NCBI GenBank assembly: GCA_017473345.1
Contig: JAFULL010000129.1
Location: forward strand, 1 to 46,642
Length of the DNA: 46,642 bases
Reading direction: 5' to 3'
Origin: Clostridia bacterium
Lineage (GTDB): Bacteria > Bacillota > Clostridia > Christensenellales > Aristaeellaceae
A program made the translations under genes and the position numbers. Below are positions 23,132-30,720 of the stretch, piece after piece. Each line of letters opens with the position of its first letter. Position 1 is the first letter of the stretch. The notes below the pieces were generated by a model. That model saw only the letters and a program-made list of their open reading frames with translations, was not told the DNA's origin and made no database searches.

Positions 23132-24479
23132 ATGAAAAAAGTTGCAGTGATCAAGCGATCTTCCCGTGCTGGAAGGCTGCTTCAAGACGCTGAAAAAGCT
23201 GGATATTCCCTATGAGGCGCATGTATATTCCGCTCACCGCACGCCCTTTAAGGCAGCTGAGTTCGTCCGCAGCGCGCACGAAAACGGCTTTGGCGGCTGC
23301 TTCGGACTGCCCATTGCCGGCATGGAAGAACCCGTGCTGGTTTCCGGCACCGATGGCTGCGGCACCAAGGTCAAGATGGCCATTCTGATGGACAAGCATG
23401 ACACTATCGGCGTTGACGCCGTGGCCATGTGCGTTAACGACATCATCTGCATGGGCGCAAAGCCTCTGTTCTTCCTGGACTATATTGCCTGCGGCAAAAA
23501 CATTCCCGAGAAGATCGCTTCCGTCGTTGCCGGTGTGGCCGAGGGCTGCGTGTAGTCCGGCGCGGCACTGATCGGCGGCGAGACGGTTGCGCTGGACGTC
23601 ATGCAGGAAGTGTACGAGAGCAAGCTGACCAAGGTGTTCCCGTACTATGGCGAGGGCGAAAAGGTCGCAAAGACCACCACCTCCGTTAAGGAATGGGCCA
23701 AACTTGCGGTGCTTTCCAACAGGCCTGTGGCATTTATCCCGGCCTTCCCCGGCACCAACTGCGAAATCGACACCGCCCGCGCACTCACCCGTGCAGGCGC
23801 TGAACCCCGCGTGCTGCTCATCAATAACCTGACGTCTGCTGCCATCGGCGAAAGCCTGAAGGAAGCTGTGCGCATGATCGGCAAAAGCCAGATGATCGTG
23901 CTGCCCGGCGGCTTCAGCGGCGGCGACGAGCCTGACGGCAGCGCCAAGTTTATCACTGCGTTCTTCCGCAACCCCATGATGAAGGATGCTGTGCACGAGC
24001 TGCTCAAAAACCGCGACGGCCTGATGCTGGGCATCTGCAACGGTTTCCAGGCGCTGATCAAGCTGGGTCTGGTACCCTACGGCGAGATCATCGACGTGGA
24101 TGACACCTGCCCGACCCTGACCTTCAACACCATCGGCCGTCACCAGAGCATGCTGGTGCGCACCCGCATCGCAAGCAACAAGAGCCCCTGGCTGCAGCTG
24201 GTGGAGGCTGGCGACATCCACAACATTGCCATTTCGCACGGCGAGGGCCGCTTTGTTGCCAGCGACGCCGTGGTAGAGGAACTGGTGCGCAACGGTCAGG
24301 TTGCCACGCAGTATGTGGATCTTGCCGGTGATCCTACTATGGATCTGCGTTTCAACCCCAATGGCAGCGTGCTGGGGAAGATGGGCCACAGCGAACGCGC
24401 CGGTATCGACCTGTACAAGAACGTGCAGGGTAACCGCTTCCAGCCGATCTTCGAAGGCGGCGTAAAATACTTCAAGTAA
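23132..24479 (+). pseudogene. Collapsed purine operon: joined pieces of purE, purM and purL
   Basis: AGGAGG precedes ATG 23132. The first codons (MKKVAVI) are PurE, then about 11 bases are lost at 23153, which shifts the frame. PurE resumes ([31 protein letters not shown]) and ends at ENGFG near 23294. There it becomes PurM ([46 protein letters not shown]), with TAG at 23553-23555 where PurM has glutamine (EGCVQ-GAALIGGET). At about 23585 it becomes the C-terminal glutaminase part of a long PurL (FIPAFPGTNCEIDTARAL, LPGGFSGGDEPDGSAKF, LMLGICNGFQALIKLGLVP, SHGEGRF). Even here about a dozen residues are missing between FNPNGS and VLGKMGHSER. No intact PurE, PurM or PurL can result. Real decay and mis-assembly at short repeats are both possible. 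Confidence 0.85.
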
Positions 24480-24486
24480 CAAACAG

Positions 24487-24518
24487 ACGCCCGGTCACAC
24501 AGGTGATTGGGCGTTTTT
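24487..24518 (+). terminator. Terminator after the pur remnant
   Basis: ACGCCC (24487-24492) and GGGCGT pair, with an inner TCAC/GTGA continuation, followed by TTTTT. Confidence 0.85.
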
Positions 24519-24671
24519 ATGTGTTTTTTATATGAAAATATTACTTTTGGAATCAAAAATGGCTAATAGCATTACAATTGTTTAAAATATGGGATTATTT
24601 CTTTTCAAGACAATATCTTGGTGATACAATAAGTACAAAATACAACCCATGGTATTTTGGAGGAGAAACAA

Positions 24672-25418
24672 ATGACGATTCGGGTGGTTGTGGCTGAGGC
24701 GAATGACGAGCAACGCAAAGCAATGGTGGATGCACTTTTACAGGAAGAGAACTGCGTGCTGGCAGGTACAACAGGCAGCGGTCTGGCTGCGCTGGATCTT
24801 GTACGCCGGATGAGACCGGACGTGCTTGTGTGCAGCATGCAGCTGCCGGGAATGGACGGCTTTGACCTGTTGCAGGAAATTGCACAGTCTCCTCTTGAAA
24901 GCAGGCCGCTGGTCATCATCACGTCGATCATCTTCCGGGAAGATCTGGTGCGTCGCGCTTTTGATATGGGTGCAGCCGATTATATGGTAAAGCCGTTTGC
25001 AGCGCAGCTGCTGGTACGGCGCATCCGCAGGGTGTTTCTGTATGAGGCCTATGCGGCACATACGCCGAGCGAAAACCGTATGGAGCGCAAACTGGCCGGA
25101 ATTTTGCTGCAGCTGGGCATTCCAGCTCATCTGAGCGGCTATCGCTTTTTGCAGGAAGCCGTGCGCGCCACGCTCAGACAGCCGCAGCTGCTGGATCACC
25201 TCATGCACGACCTGTACCCGCGCGTTGCACAATCCTGCCATTCAACGACGTGCGGCGTGGAAAGGTCTATTCGTGAGGCAATCACGCTGGCATGGGAACG
25301 CGGCAGACCTGAGGAGACCAGCAAGGTGCTTGGGCGCAACGTCAATCCCTATTATGAAAAACCGACCAGCGGCGAGTTGATCGCGCTGGTCGCGGAAAAG
25401 ATGCGGGCCTATATGTGA
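24672..25418 (+). CDS. Spo0A-family regulator with a degenerate receiver domain
   Basis: TTTTGGAGGAG precedes ATG 24672. Residues 1-120 form a response-regulator receiver, and residues about 135-248 a Spo0A C-terminal DNA-binding domain (LGIPAHLSGYRFLQEAV, CGVERSIREAITLAWERGR, KPTSGELIALVAEKM). The recognition helix region is well kept. The receiver is not. Where Spo0A has the phospho-acceptor aspartate (DVLVLDIIMP) this protein reads DVLVCSMQLP, with Ser55. The acidic pair near residue 10 is Glu-Ala instead of Asp-Asp. The late lysine (MVKPF) remains. It therefore probably cannot be phosphorylated by the normal relay. It may act constitutively, bind another signal, or be a paralogue of a true Spo0A elsewhere. 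The usual neighbour spoIVB is absent. Confidence 0.88.
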   Translation: MTIRVVVAEANDEQRKAMVDALLQEENCVLAGTTGSGLAALDLVRRMRPDVLVCSMQLPGMDGFDLLQEIAQSPLESRPLVIITSIIFREDLVRRAFDMGAADYMVKPFAAQLLVRRIRRVFLYEAYAAHTPSENRMERKLAGILLQLGIPAHLSGYRFLQEAVRATLRQPQLLDHLMHDLYPRVAQSCHSTTCGVERSIREAITLAWERGRPEETSKVLGRNVNPYYEKPTSGELIALVAEKMRAYM

Positions 25419-25420
25419 TA

Positions 25421-26053
25421 TCAGCTTTGCGGGTTCAGATACTGCAGGATCAGAAGCGTACCTTCCTGCACAGAAATACAGGCTTCGCCGCCGGTATGGC
25501 AGTTGCTGACGCCAAGCGGATAGTCACAGCTGAGGCTTGCGTCGGATAACGGATATTTCAGCCCCGTCAGCGTAACGCCGCTGGCCTGCTGGCTCATGCA
25601 GAATACGCTTACGGTCGTACCGGCGCTGCGCCCGGGCAGCACAAGGGAACCGTTCGTCAATGCATAAGCGTCATAATCCTGTGCAGTCATGTGGATCTGT
25701 GCGCCCATGCGGCTCATGCGGCACATGCTCTGCCAGTTGGCCAGCAGGTGATCTGCCCGGCCGCCGCTGCAGCCGTAAAGGGCAAACTGTCTGTATCCCA
25801 GCTGCCAGCCATGCGCCAGCGCGATGCCGGTATCGGTATCGTCTTTTTCGACGGGAAACTGCACCAGCGGCAAAGAGGCAGGCAGATCAAATTGGCCCAG
25901 CGAGTCCAGATCGCCCATCAGCAGATCAGGGGTGATGCCCATTGCCAACAGCGGACGCAGGCCGCCGTCAGCAGCGATGACGCAGTCCTGCGACGAGGGC
26001 GTAAAATCGCGCGGGGTAAAGTCACCCGCGCCTACGATGAAGCAGATTCCCAT
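25421..26053 (-). CDS. thiN: Thiamine pyrophosphokinase
   Basis: Minus-strand GGAGG six bases before ATG 26053 sets the start. The 210-residue product has the family motifs DCVIAADGGLRPLLAMGITP, DLLMGDLDSLG, FPVEKDDTDTGIALAHGW and YGCSGGRADHLLAN. It makes thiamine diphosphate from thiamine and ATP in the cytoplasm. Together with the TPP-controlled ThiT at 32209 it supports thiamine salvage. It converges on the Spo0A-like gene with only two bases between stops. Confidence 0.95.
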   Translation of the reverse strand: MGICFIVGAGDFTPRDFTPSSQDCVIAADGGLRPLLAMGITPDLLMGDLDSLGQFDLPASLPLVQFPVEKDDTDTGIALAHGWQLGYRQFALYGCSGGRADHLLANWQSMCRMSRMGAQIHMTAQDYDAYALTNGSLVLPGRSAGTTVSVFCMSQQASGVTLTGLKYPLSDASLSCDYPLGVSNCHTGGEACISVQEGTLLILQYLNPQS

Positions 26054-26079
26054 GAGAGGCCTCCATACGGTTAAAAAAC

Positions 26080-26112
26080 TTGACTGATCACAGTAAATGG
26101 ATAGTATACTGT
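26080..26112 (+). promoter_or_regulatory. Promoter and inverted repeat before the flavin reductase gene
   Basis: TTGACT (26080-26085) lies upstream of TAGTAT (26102-26107, 16-base spacer) or TATACT (26105-26110, 19 bases). ACAGTA (26090-26095) and TACTGT (26107-26112) form an inverted repeat across the spacer and -10, a likely repressor site. Confidence 0.5.
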
Positions 26113-26163
26113 ATTGTAGCATGATTGTTTTTGTTGTGCAACGCTATACAGGGAGGAATAAAA

Positions 26164-26721
26164 ATGCGCAAAAATTTCGGAGCCAAACCCATTCTGTATC
26201 CCCAGCCGGTTTTTATCATTGCTACGTACAACGACGATGGAACGGCAGACGCCATGAACGCTGCATGGGGCGGTATCAGTGAAGTCAGCGAAATTTCGAT
26301 GTGCCTGAGCGAAAATCATCGCACAACGCGTAATGCCATCGCACGCAAGGCTTTTACCGTCAGTATGGGTACGGTGGACTATATGGCGCAGTGTGATTAT
26401 GTGGGCATTGTATCTGGCGACGATGTACCGGATAAGCTGGAACGCTGCGGTTTTCATGCAGTGAAAAGTGAATTTGTCGATGCGCCGCTGATCGCCGAAC
26501 TGCCCATGGCGGTAGAATGCAGGCTGATCAGCTATGACCCGGAAAGCTGCCGCATGGTGGGCGAAGTCGTCAATGTGTGCGCCGATGAAAGTGTGCTGAC
26601 AGATGGAAAAATCGACCCTGCAAAGCTGAAGCCCATTGTCTTTGACGGCGTGCATCATACCTATCATGCGCTTGGCGAAAAGGTTGGCAATGCCTTCAGC
26701 GACGGCGCAAAGTACAAGTAA
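26164..26721 (+). CDS. Flavin reductase-like FMN-binding split-barrel protein
   Basis: GGGAGGAATAAAA precedes ATG 26164. The 185-residue product matches the flavin reductase-like family common in anaerobes: PQPVFIIATYNDDGTADAMN, AWGGISEVSEISMCLSENH, VDYMAQCDYVGIVSG. It binds FMN and likely passes electrons from a reduced carrier; the physiological partner is unknown. It stands alone between its own promoter and a terminator. Confidence 0.9.
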   Translation: MRKNFGAKPILYPQPVFIIATYNDDGTADAMNAAWGGISEVSEISMCLSENHRTTRNAIARKAFTVSMGTVDYMAQCDYVGIVSGDDVPDKLERCGFHAVKSEFVDAPLIAELPMAVECRLISYDPESCRMVGEVVNVCADESVLTDGKIDPAKLKPIVFDGVHHTYHALGEKVGNAFSDGAKYK

Positions 26722-26738
26722 AAACAGTTTGTTTTCAA

Positions 26739-26766
26739 ACAGCCGGCCATGTCCGGCTGTTTTTTA
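26739..26766 (+). terminator. Terminator after the flavin reductase gene
   Basis: ACAGCCGG (26739-26746) pairs with CCGGCTGT (26753-26760), followed by six T residues. Confidence 0.93.
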
Positions 26767-26865
26767 ATGTTTCTCAAACATTTTTCTGACAAAATGAAAA
26801 CCTCCCGGCTTTATACTGGCTATCGTTGGTTGAGAAACAATAACGATGTTGCGGAGGAAAGAACG

Positions 26866-27237
26866 ATGACGAAGAAGAATTTTGTGTTTCTGGTTTTGAC
26901 GGTTGTGGGTGGTCTGCTGTTTTCGCTGGGTATGTGCATGTGCCTGGTGCCTGAATGGAACGCCTTTAAGCCCGGCGTTGTGGTTACGGCGCTTGGCGCA
27001 GTTGCTTTGCTGGCCATTGCGCTGGTACGCTGGATCATGGCGGGCAAGCCCGTTGCGCACATCAACTGGAACAAGGCCGGCAAAGTGGCCTACTGTGTGG
27101 CTGCATTGCTGGTGCTGGGCGCCGGTATGGCGATGATCATGGCTTTTGAAGGACTCATGATTCCCGGTATGCTGGTGGGTATTGTGGGCATCGTTCTGGC
27201 TCTTGGTATGATCCCGGTTTTCAAGGGACTGAAGTAA
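26866..27237 (+). CDS. Small four-helix membrane protein, paralogous to 30307-30678
   Basis: GCGGAGGAAAG precedes ATG 26866. The 123-residue product has about four hydrophobic helices. The first hairpin, VVGGLLFSLGMCMCLVPEW, closely resembles VVGTLLFGTGMSCCMTQTG in the protein at 30307. This pattern is found in small clostridial membrane proteins sometimes labelled dihydropteridine reductase, a name I see no support for here. It is followed after 28 bases by the repeat protein at 27266, probably in one operon. Function unknown. Confidence 0.75.
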   Translation: MTKKNFVFLVLTVVGGLLFSLGMCMCLVPEWNAFKPGVVVTALGAVALLAIALVRWIMAGKPVAHINWNKAGKVAYCVAALLVLGAGMAMIMAFEGLMIPGMLVGIVGIVLALGMIPVFKGLK

Positions 27238-27265
27238 ATCGACCCATCATTTTGAGAGGAGAATC

Positions 27266-27574
27266 ATGAATATGAGCAAGCAGGAAGAATATAAGCAGAA
27301 GGCTATCGAGCACGACATGACTGACGTGCCCGCTGTGGACCTTGAAAAGGTGGAAGAAGGCGCAGTAAGCGCTTATCAGAAAATGGAGGACGCGGTGGTT
27401 GGCGGTTACAAGAAAATCGAAACCGGCGTTGTGGGTGGCTATAAGAAGATTGAAGACGGTGTAGTCGATGGCTTTACGAAAATGACCGATAAGTTTGTGG
27501 AAAAGTTTTTCACCCGCGAGGGCGAAACGGTGGAAGAAGCCAAAAAGCGCATGAACGCCGTCAGGGACAAGTAA
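27266..27574 (+). CDS. Soluble protein with four 11-residue amphipathic repeats
   Basis: GAGAGGAGAATC precedes ATG 27266. The 102-residue product is highly charged and helical. Its centre consists of four consecutive 11-residue units: AVSAYQKMEDA, VVGGYKKIETG, VVGGYKKIEDG and VVDGFTKMTDK. This 11-mer periodicity is that of apolipoprotein, synuclein and LEA-type helices that lie on membranes, so peripheral lipid binding is a reasonable inference. The C-terminus (FFTREGETVEEAKKRM) recurs in small clostridial proteins. No enzyme motif is present. Confidence 0.8.
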   Translation: MNMSKQEEYKQKAIEHDMTDVPAVDLEKVEEGAVSAYQKMEDAVVGGYKKIETGVVGGYKKIEDGVVDGFTKMTDKFVEKFFTREGETVEEAKKRMNAVRDK

Positions 27575-27582
27575 TACGACAG

Positions 27583-27612
27583 GAGCACGGAAAAGGGTTC
27601 CGTGCTCTTTTT
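27583..27612 (+). terminator. Terminator after the repeat protein gene
   Basis: GAGCACGGA (27583-27591) pairs with TCCGTGCTC (27599-27607), followed by TTTTT. Confidence 0.93.
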
Positions 27613-27635
27613 CTTGCGGCGCAAAAGAGCGCTGT

Positions 27636-27668
27636 GTAAACAAAACTTTAACAAATGTGTGCTATGAT
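27636..27668 (+). promoter_or_regulatory. Promoter region of the two-component operon with a direct repeat
   Basis: TATGAT (27663-27668) is a good -10 but no clear -35 is seen. Just upstream, TAAACAAAAC and TTAACAAATG form a direct repeat of about one helical turn, the layout used by OmpR-type regulators, which suggests activation by the regulator encoded next. Confidence 0.45.
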
Positions 27669-27703
27669 AGCAGTGATATCAGTCAGAAAGAGGGACTGCA
27701 GCC

Positions 27704-28375
27704 ATGTTTAAAATTCTGGTTGTGGAGGATGACAGGGATCTGAATCGCACGGTATGCACGTTTTTGAATCATTCAGGCTATGAAGCTACGGGCTGTCTGG
27801 ATGCGATGCAGGCCTATGATGCGATGTGTGAGACCATGTTTGACCTGATCGTTTCAGACATTATGATGCCGGGCGTGGATGGGTTTGAATTTGCCAAAAA
27901 CGTTCGTGCGCTCAACGAGAATATCCCTATTCTGTTCATGACAGCCAAGGATGACATCGCCTCCAAGGAGCGTGGCTTCCGCATTGGCGTGGATGACTAC
28001 ATGGTCAAGCCCATCGATCTGGACGAATTGTTTTTGCGTATTGGAGCCCTGCTGCGCCGGGCGAAGATCGCTGCCAGCCGCAAGCTGGAAGTAGGTGGTT
28101 TTGTGATGGATGCAGATGAGTTCACTGCCGAATTCAACGGCGAGGAGATCCCCATGACGGTGCGCGAGTTCAACATTCTTTACAAACTGCTGTCCTATCC
28201 CAGGAAAACCTTCACCCGTCAGCAGTTGATGGATGAATTCTGGGATGCGGAGTCCGAAACTGCACCCAGAGCGGTGGACGTTTATATGACCAAGCTGCGC
28301 AGCAAGCTGGCGGACTGTGATGCGTTTGAAATCAAAACCGTCCACGGATTGGGTTATAAGGCGGTGCTGAAATGA
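27704..28375 (+). CDS. OmpR/PhoB-type response regulator
   Basis: The 223-residue product has a full receiver (VEDDRDLN acidic pair, Asp52 in VSDIMMPGVDG, MTAKDD, and YMVKPIDLDE) and a winged-helix output domain (MTVREFNILYKLLSYPRK, RAVDVYMTKLRSKL, KTVHGLGYKA). ATG 27704 follows AAAGAGGGACTGC. The stop overlaps the kinase start by four bases, so the pair is coupled. In contrast to the Spo0A-like protein in this window its phosphorylation site is intact. The regulon is unknown; the membrane genes around it are the first candidates. Confidence 0.95.
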   Translation: MFKILVVEDDRDLNRTVCTFLNHSGYEATGCLDAMQAYDAMCETMFDLIVSDIMMPGVDGFEFAKNVRALNENIPILFMTAKDDIASKERGFRIGVDDYMVKPIDLDELFLRIGALLRRAKIAASRKLEVGGFVMDADEFTAEFNGEEIPMTVREFNILYKLLSYPRKTFTRQQLMDEFWDAESETAPRAVDVYMTKLRSKLADCDAFEIKTVHGLGYKAVLK

Positions 28376-29430
28376 AGCGTTTTTGGCGGGGATTGGGCAA
28401 CTATCTGGTTTTCTTTCTGATGGTGGCTTTTCTAGTGACCTGCTGCATCATGCTGTTCACCCGTTCGCTGATAGGGTCGCTGGGAATTGTGCTCACGGGT
28501 GAAAACCTGAATGCGGCAGCCAAGCTCACCTTTATCAATGTGCTGCTTCTCAGCCTGTTGTTCACGATTTTTGATGAGCTGCGCCGAAAACTGACGGTGG
28601 AACGTACTGCCCGCCGCATTGCTGATGCAGCGCAGAGGATCGTTGCAGGTGATTTCACTGCGCGTGTGGATCGTCCCAGCCGTTTCAGCAATGACGAGCA
28701 TTTTGTGGAGATCATCGACTGTTTCAACCGCATGGCGGAGGAACTGTCCGGCGTGGAAACACTGCGGACGGATTTTATCTCGAATGTATCCCACGAAATG
28801 AAAACGCCGCTGGCTGTGATGCAGAACTACGGCACGCTTTTGCAGACGCCGGGCCTTGCGGAGGAGAAACGCGTGGAATATGCGCAGGGCGTGACGGATA
28901 GTGCCCGGCGGCTTGCGGACATGGTGACCAATATCCTGAAGCTCAATAAGCTGGAAAACCAGCAGATTTTTCCGCATGCTGAGAAATACGACCTGGGCGA
29001 GCAGCTCTGCGAGGCGCTGCTGCAGTATGAAAGCGTTTGGGAGCGCGAAAACATTGAAATTGAAACGGACATCGCAGAAGATGTGGTGATCCATGCCGAC
29101 TGCGAGCTTTTGTCGCTGGTGTGGAACAACCTGCTGTCCAATGCATTCAAATTCACTCCGTCCGGCGGTACGGTCAGCCTGTCACTGAGCGCAGAGCCGC
29201 ACTATGCCGTGGTAAAGGTGCAGGATACTGGCTGCGGCATGTCAGCGGAAACAGGAGCGCATATCTTTGAAAAGTTTTATCAGGGCGATTCTTCACATGC
29301 CACGCGCGGAAACGGCCTGGGGCTTGCGCTGGTTAAACGGGTGATGGATATTGTTCATGGCGAGATCAGCGTGGAAAGCCAGCTGGGGGCAGGAACGACG
29401 TTCATCGTAAGAATCAGGAGAGTATCATGA
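28372..29430 (+). CDS. Sensor histidine kinase with a minimal sensor region
   Basis: ATG 28372 overlaps the regulator stop. The 352-residue protein has two membrane helices (about residues 10-30 and 49-67) with a loop of roughly 20 residues, then a HAMP-like linker (VAGDFTARVDRPSR), the dimerisation helix with His141 in SNVSHEMKTPLAV, and an ATPase domain (LVWNNLLSNAFKFT, VQDTGCGMS, GNGLGLALVKRV). With almost no extracellular part, sensing probably happens in the membrane or through partners. The next two genes encode membrane proteins and are candidate partners. Confidence 0.95.
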   Translation: MKRFWRGLGNYLVFFLMVAFLVTCCIMLFTRSLIGSLGIVLTGENLNAAAKLTFINVLLLSLLFTIFDELRRKLTVERTARRIADAAQRIVAGDFTARVDRPSRFSNDEHFVEIIDCFNRMAEELSGVETLRTDFISNVSHEMKTPLAVMQNYGTLLQTPGLAEEKRVEYAQGVTDSARRLADMVTNILKLNKLENQQIFPHAEKYDLGEQLCEALLQYESVWERENIEIETDIAEDVVIHADCELLSLVWNNLLSNAFKFTPSGGTVSLSLSAEPHYAVVKVQDTGCGMSAETGAHIFEKFYQGDSSHATRGNGLGLALVKRVMDIVHGEISVESQLGAGTTFIVRIRRVS

Positions 29431-30317
29431 ACTGGAAGAAATGGGGGAAACAGCTGCTGTTTCCGCACCCGGTGCTGGCGGTGCTGCTGTGTATTGCTGC
29501 GGCTGTACTGCTGACGTACAGTTTTGTGGCACTGAAAACGACAGATCTGCTCAGTATTGCCGCTTATGTGCTGTCGTTTTATGCACTGGTGCTCGCCTGT
29601 GTGAGCGTACCGCAGATGGTGCGGTGGTTCGTGCGTTTTCGCACAGAAAACCGCTATTATTTGCGCTATCGAACGGATGTACAGCTGAGGGTCAACCTTT
29701 CCCTGTATGGCATGGCCGTATTTAACAGTGCCTATGCGCTGTTTCAGCTTTGTCTGGGGCTGAAGCACCATTCGGCATGGTTTTACGCCATGGCAGGATA
29801 TTACCTGCTGCTGGCGCTGATGCGCATCATGTTGGTACGCTACACGCGCCGGCATGCTCCAGGCGAGGAAACCGAACTTGAGTGGCGCAAGTACCGCCTG
29901 TGCGGCGTATGTCTGCTGATCATGAACCTGGCGCTGGCAGTATTCACGCTGTACTTTGTGTTCCGCATCCGCATATTCGTCCACCATGAAATAACGACCA
30001 TTGCCATGGCGGTGTATACATTCGCAGCCCTGACAATGGCGATCATCAATGTGATACGCTACCGCAAATATCACAGCCCGGCTTATTCTGCTGCCAGGGA
30101 TATTTCGCTTGTGTGCGCAGCAGTATCCATGCTGACGCTTGAAAATGCCATGCTTACTGCGTTTGGACAGGAAAGCGGAGAATTGTTCCGTCAAATCATG
30201 CTGGGCGCAACGGGCGTTGCTGTGATTTGTTTTGTGCAGGGAATTGCGCTGTATATGATCATCAATGCCACAAAACAGCTGAAACAACCTACAGAGGAGA
30301 AAAACAATGGAAAATGA
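29427..30317 (+). CDS. Polytopic membrane protein coupled to the histidine kinase
   Basis: ATG 29427 overlaps the kinase stop by four bases. The 296-residue product has about eight hydrophobic helices arranged in pairs (LAVLLCIAAAVLLTYSF, LSIAAYVLSFYALVLACV, YYLLLALMRIMLV, VCLLIMNLALAVFTLYF) and a basic N-terminus. No transporter or enzyme motif is recognised. Coupling to the kinase gene suggests a sensing or effector role. Confidence 0.8.
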   Translation: MNWKKWGKQLLFPHPVLAVLLCIAAAVLLTYSFVALKTTDLLSIAAYVLSFYALVLACVSVPQMVRWFVRFRTENRYYLRYRTDVQLRVNLSLYGMAVFNSAYALFQLCLGLKHHSAWFYAMAGYYLLLALMRIMLVRYTRRHAPGEETELEWRKYRLCGVCLLIMNLALAVFTLYFVFRIRIFVHHEITTIAMAVYTFAALTMAIINVIRYRKYHSPAYSAARDISLVCAAVSMLTLENAMLTAFGQESGELFRQIMLGATGVAVICFVQGIALYMIINATKQLKQPTEEKNNGK

Positions 30318-30678
30318 CAAGACCTTTCAGTATACCTATTCCGCCAAAGAACAGGCGAAAATCCGCGAGATCCGCAGTAAATATCTGCCCAAAGAGGAAA
30401 ACAAAATGGAGCAGATTCAGCGGCTGGATGCGTCTGTAACACAGAAGGCCACCATGTATGCCATTATTGTGGGCGTCGTGGGTACGCTGCTTTTTGGCAC
30501 CGGTATGAGCTGCTGTATGACCCAAACGGGCAAGTGGTTTGCCGTGGGGATTCCCGTCGGGCTCGTCGGACTGCTGGTGCTGGCGGCTGCTTATCCGCTG
30601 TATAACCATGTGGTTCGGAAAGAACGCAAGCGCATTGCGCCGGAGATTCTGCGCCTGACAGACGAACTGCTGAAATAA
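30307..30678 (+). CDS. Small membrane protein with charged tails
   Basis: GAGGAGAAAAAC precedes ATG 30307, which overlaps the previous gene by 11 bases. The 123-residue protein has a charged N-terminal region (YSAKEQAKIREIRSKYLPK), two membrane helices, and a basic, then acidic C-terminus (RKERKRIAPEILRLTDELLK). Its first helix hairpin resembles that of the protein at 26866. Similar clostridial proteins exist, but I know of no proven function. Confidence 0.8.
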   Translation: MENDKTFQYTYSAKEQAKIREIRSKYLPKEENKMEQIQRLDASVTQKATMYAIIVGVVGTLLFGTGMSCCMTQTGKWFAVGIPVGLVGLLVLAAAYPLYNHVVRKERKRIAPEILRLTDELLK

Positions 30679-30681
30679 CGT

Positions 30682-30718
30682 AAATCCCCCTGCCGTTGGA
30701 TAGATGACAGGGGGATTT
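30682..30718. terminator. Terminator between convergent genes
   Basis: AAATCCCCCTG (30682-30692) pairs with CAGGGGGATTT (30708-30718) around a 15-base loop. It lies between the membrane-protein operon on + and the esterase gene on -. Confidence 0.75.
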
Positions 30719-30720
30719 CA

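Noticed and set aside
22957-23193. A 78-codon frame before the pur remnant
   Set aside because: It crosses the terminator and the purE ribosome site out of frame and has no conserved pattern. The stretch is better explained as structured RNA.
1507-23555. Possible stop-codon reassignment (TAA and TAG read as glutamine)
   Set aside because: TAA and TGA end the intact genes normally. The two odd stops occur only in genes that also carry frameshifts, so decay or error is the simpler explanation.
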